Below, piece after piece: positions 5,317-7,370 of a stretch of 7,370 bases of DNA. The notes under the pieces are model-generated. The model saw only the letters and a program-made list of their open reading frames with translations, made no database searches and was not told the DNA's origin. Each line of letters begins with the position of its first letter. Within the stretch, counting starts at the first letter, position 1. The position numbers were made by a program, and so were the translations under genes. The stretch comes from JAUREX01 sp044356825. Lineage in GTDB: Bacteria > Pseudomonadota > Alphaproteobacteria > Rhodobacterales > Rhodobacteraceae. The stretch is taken from assembly GCA_044356825.1 (NCBI GenBank), contig JBIKVM010000148.1:1-7370 (forward strand), written 5' to 3'.

Positions 5317-7370
5317 CTAGGCCCGCCCGAGCGCCACCAGCCAGCCAAGGCAGTGCGCCGAGAAACCATGCGCAGCCGAACCGTCAGGAAAATCGATCGA
5401 CCAGTTCTCGCGGGTCGTGACATCGCCGGCGGCCACCCAGCGCCCCCAGCGGGCGCGGATGATCGAGAGGATATCCGCGCCGCGCCCCAGCCCATGCAGC
5501 GCCTGAAAGAGGTAATGGTGCATGAACGGGCTCGCGAGCGCGGGGCCCGGCGCGTCGTCCGGGGCCAGCGAACGCGCCACGATCTGGTCCGCCATGCCCA
5601 TCGCTGCATCCCCTGCAAGCCCCGTCAGGATCAGGAAGGCCAGCGCCAGTTGGCTCGCCTCGGCCCCGCCCGGGCTTTCATGCCAGCCCCCGTGCCCGAG
5701 CCGGGCCGAGATCGCGTCGCGCAGGGCGTGCGCCTCGGCCGCCCAGGTGTCCGCCGCCCCGAGCCGCCCTCCCATCGCATCAGCGAGATCGAGCGCGAAC
5801 AGGTAGCGCAGGTTGAGGGTCAGGTTCGGCTCGCCCCGATCCATCGTGGACCAGTCGAGAAAGAGCCGGCGCCCCGCTGGATTTCGGATCAGCCCGTCCG
5901 GGCCGCGCAAACCCGCAAAGCCCGCAAGCATCCGCCGCAGGACAGGCCAGTGCGCCTGCCACACCGCCGCCGGGTCGCTGATCCCGGGGTGCGAGGCGCA
6001 GCCCGCCAGCAGTTCGACCCAGGAAAAATTGTAGTCCGTCACCGCATAGGCCGGCACCTCGCCCGGAAGCACCGAAGGCAGCAACCCCTCGGTGTCCGCG
6101 CCACGCGCCGCGAGTTCGATGGCCAAGAGCAGTGGCCGCGGGTCGCTCGAAATCGCGCGCAGGGCCCAGTCCTGCGCCACGACATCGCCGAGCCACATCG
6201 AGGACTCCCGCCAGATGCTGTCGATGAACCCGTCCTGCAGACAGGCCAGCGTGGTGCGCCGGCACATCTGCGCGACCGCCGCAAGGGTCGCGTCAGCGAA
6301 GGTGGGCAGGGGCGCTTCGGCGACGGGATAGCGCGGCACGTCGGCGTGGAACCGCGGGCGTGGTCGTCCGCCGCGCCCCTCGATCGCGAAGATCAGATAT
6401 CGCGCGCCGCGGGGGGTGAACCCTTGGATGGTCTGAGTGTCATCTTCGTCGCCGTGCACTCGCACGACCGATCTCTTCGGTATGTTGAAACGGTCCGTCG
6501 GCCGCATCCGGCAATAGGTCGAGGGATCGGGCAGCAAGACCTCCCCGCCGCGCAGCCGTTCGGCATAGGAGACGAGGACCCTCTCGCAGGCCGACCCATC
6601 CAGTTCGAGACCGGCGAGGCAGACACGGCTCTCGCCCAGATCGAAGATCCAGATCCCGGTCGTGCCCGTATCAAGACCGGCGAGCGAGTCGACGGGCACC
6701 GATGCCGCCACGATCCGCCGAAGATCCTCGTGCGGATCGTCGCTTGGCGCGATGGCGGGGCCGAGCCGCAGTTGCCAGGCGGTCCCGAGCGGGATCCTCT
6801 CTTCGATGGGATTGGGGGTACGGCGCGGCTGCAGGCCCGACCAGATCGGCCCCGACGCGGGCTGGACGATGCGCGCGGCATTCCAGCCCTCGGCCTCGGA
6901 TACGGTCCACTCCCGCTCCGCCGGGCCCGCACCCTCGTCGCGGTCCTCGACCCCGGTCCCGTAGATCGAGACGCGCGCGACACGGCCCGACCAGCGCCTG
7001 TCGCGATGAACCTTCCACCCCGTGTCGCTGGTCAGCACGATCTTGCCGTCCACCTCGACCCAGCAGATCAGACCGCAGGCACCCCTGTGGACATAGGCGA
7101 AATGCGAATAGCCGGGGCTGTAGACCTGAACCGCGATCTTGTTCCTGCCAGATCGAAGTGCGGCGCCAGTGCCGGCATGCTGCCCCCCGGCTTCGCCCGC
7201 CACGACATGCTCGTCGACCGACATAGAGGAGGGCCAAGAACGCTCCGGCCCGCGGCCGACCGCGACACCGTTGATCCACAGCCTGTAGCGGCTGTCGGCC
7301 GAGATGAAGATGCGGGCTTGCCCTGGTGGGCCATCGAGCCACAGCTCGGCGCGAAAGTCGTGATAGGCCT
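5317..7370 (-). CDS. GH78 alpha-L-rhamnosidase-like glycosidase (5' end beyond window)
   Basis: The minus-strand frame is open from the right edge to TAG 5317-5319, giving 683 residues. An internal ATG at 7224 is not the real start, because the 48 codons before it encode conserved sequence: ISADSRYRLWINGVAVGRGP is the signature of the Bac_rhamnosid_N type beta-sandwich. A second beta region carries WIFDLG (near 6650) and later GFTPRGARYLIFAIEG, as in GH78 enzymes. The (alpha/alpha)6 barrel follows from about 6300: DSIWRESSMWLGD (6222 to 6184) matches the D-x3-RE-x3-W-x-GD pattern around the GH78 general acid, with the Asp codon at 6220-6222 and Glu at 6205-6207. TTRENWS supplies a candidate general base Glu at 5407-5409, followed by a SAAHGFSAHCLGWL-like helix. 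Such enzymes release terminal L-rhamnose from glycosides or polysaccharides; the motif here is divergent (SIW in place of the usual CPT), so another sugar is possible. Whether a signal peptide exists cannot be seen. Confidence 0.82.
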   Translation of the reverse strand, partial: AYHDFRAELWLDGPPGQARIFISADSRYRLWINGVAVGRGPERSWPSSMSVDEHVVAGEAGGQHAGTGAALRSGRNKIAVQVYSPGYSHFAYVHRGACGLICWVEVDGKIVLTSDTGWKVHRDRRWSGRVARVSIYGTGVEDRDEGAGPAEREWTVSEAEGWNAARIVQPASGPIWSGLQPRRTPNPIEERIPLGTAWQLRLGPAIAPSDDPHEDLRRIVAASVPVDSLAGLDTGTTGIWIFDLGESRVCLAGLELDGSACERVLVSYAERLRGGEVLLPDPSTYCRMRPTDRFNIPKRSVVRVHGDEDDTQTIQGFTPRGARYLIFAIEGRGGRPRPRFHADVPRYPVAEAPLPTFADATLAAVAQMCRRTTLACLQDGFIDSIWRESSMWLGDVVAQDWALRAISSDPRPLLLAIELAARGADTEGLLPSVLPGEVPAYAVTDYNFSWVELLAGCASHPGISDPAAVWQAHWPVLRRMLAGFAGLRGPDGLIRNPAGRRLFLDWSTMDRGEPNLTLNLRYLFALDLADAMGGRLGAADTWAAEAHALRDAISARLGHGGWHESPGGAEASQLALAFLILTGLAGDAAMGMADQIVARSLAPDDAPGPALASPFMHHYLFQALHGLGRGADILSIIRARWGRWVAAGDVTTRENWSIDFPDGSAAHGFSAHCLGWLVALGRA

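Noticed and set aside
7222..7224. ATG 7224 as start of the GH78-like gene
   Set aside because: Codons upstream to the window edge encode the conserved RYRLWINGVAVGRGP region, so the gene begins outside the window.

Overview
The window looks like chromosomal DNA from a GC-rich alphaproteobacterium, most likely a member of the Rhodobacteraceae. This rests on the very strong G/C bias at third codon positions, the TTGACA-type promoter, and the overall look of the proteins. It is an inference from style, not a database match. No rRNA, tRNA, CRISPR array, insertion sequence or phage gene was seen.

Left part (1-3372): a small regulated catabolic-type cassette. An IclR-family regulator (minus strand, 3' end cut by the window edge) is divergent from an AMP-forming acyl-CoA synthetase (plus strand). 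The synthetase overlaps by ATGA a gene for a tandem PPC/DUF296-domain protein. The intergenic space of about 120 bp holds a good promoter for the regulator and a set of GTTCCG-like half-sites that overlap its -10 box. The simplest model is that the IclR protein senses a small acid or its CoA ester and controls itself plus the ligase-PPC pair. The PPC gene has an in-frame amber codon at 2821-2823, exactly before its HxH motif, with a fully conserved reading frame on both sides. It is a fresh pseudogene, a sequencing error, or a recoding case.

Middle (3373-5316): a convergent gap of 140 bp with inverted repeats, then (minus strand) a complete CNNM/CBS/CorC-type membrane protein of the hemolysin/TlyC (UPF0053) group. 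Upstream of that gene is a 520-bp stretch that contains one plausible small orphan gene (minus strand, good ribosome binding site, protein-like N-terminus, low-complexity C-terminus), a strong hairpin and an 11-bp direct repeat.

Right part (5317-7370): the 3' two thirds or more of a large GH78 alpha-L-rhamnosidase-like gene (minus strand), whose 5' end lies beyond the right edge. It keeps the acidic residues expected of a GH78 active site in a divergent sequence context. It has no obvious functional link with the membrane protein gene, although all three minus-strand genes run in the same direction.
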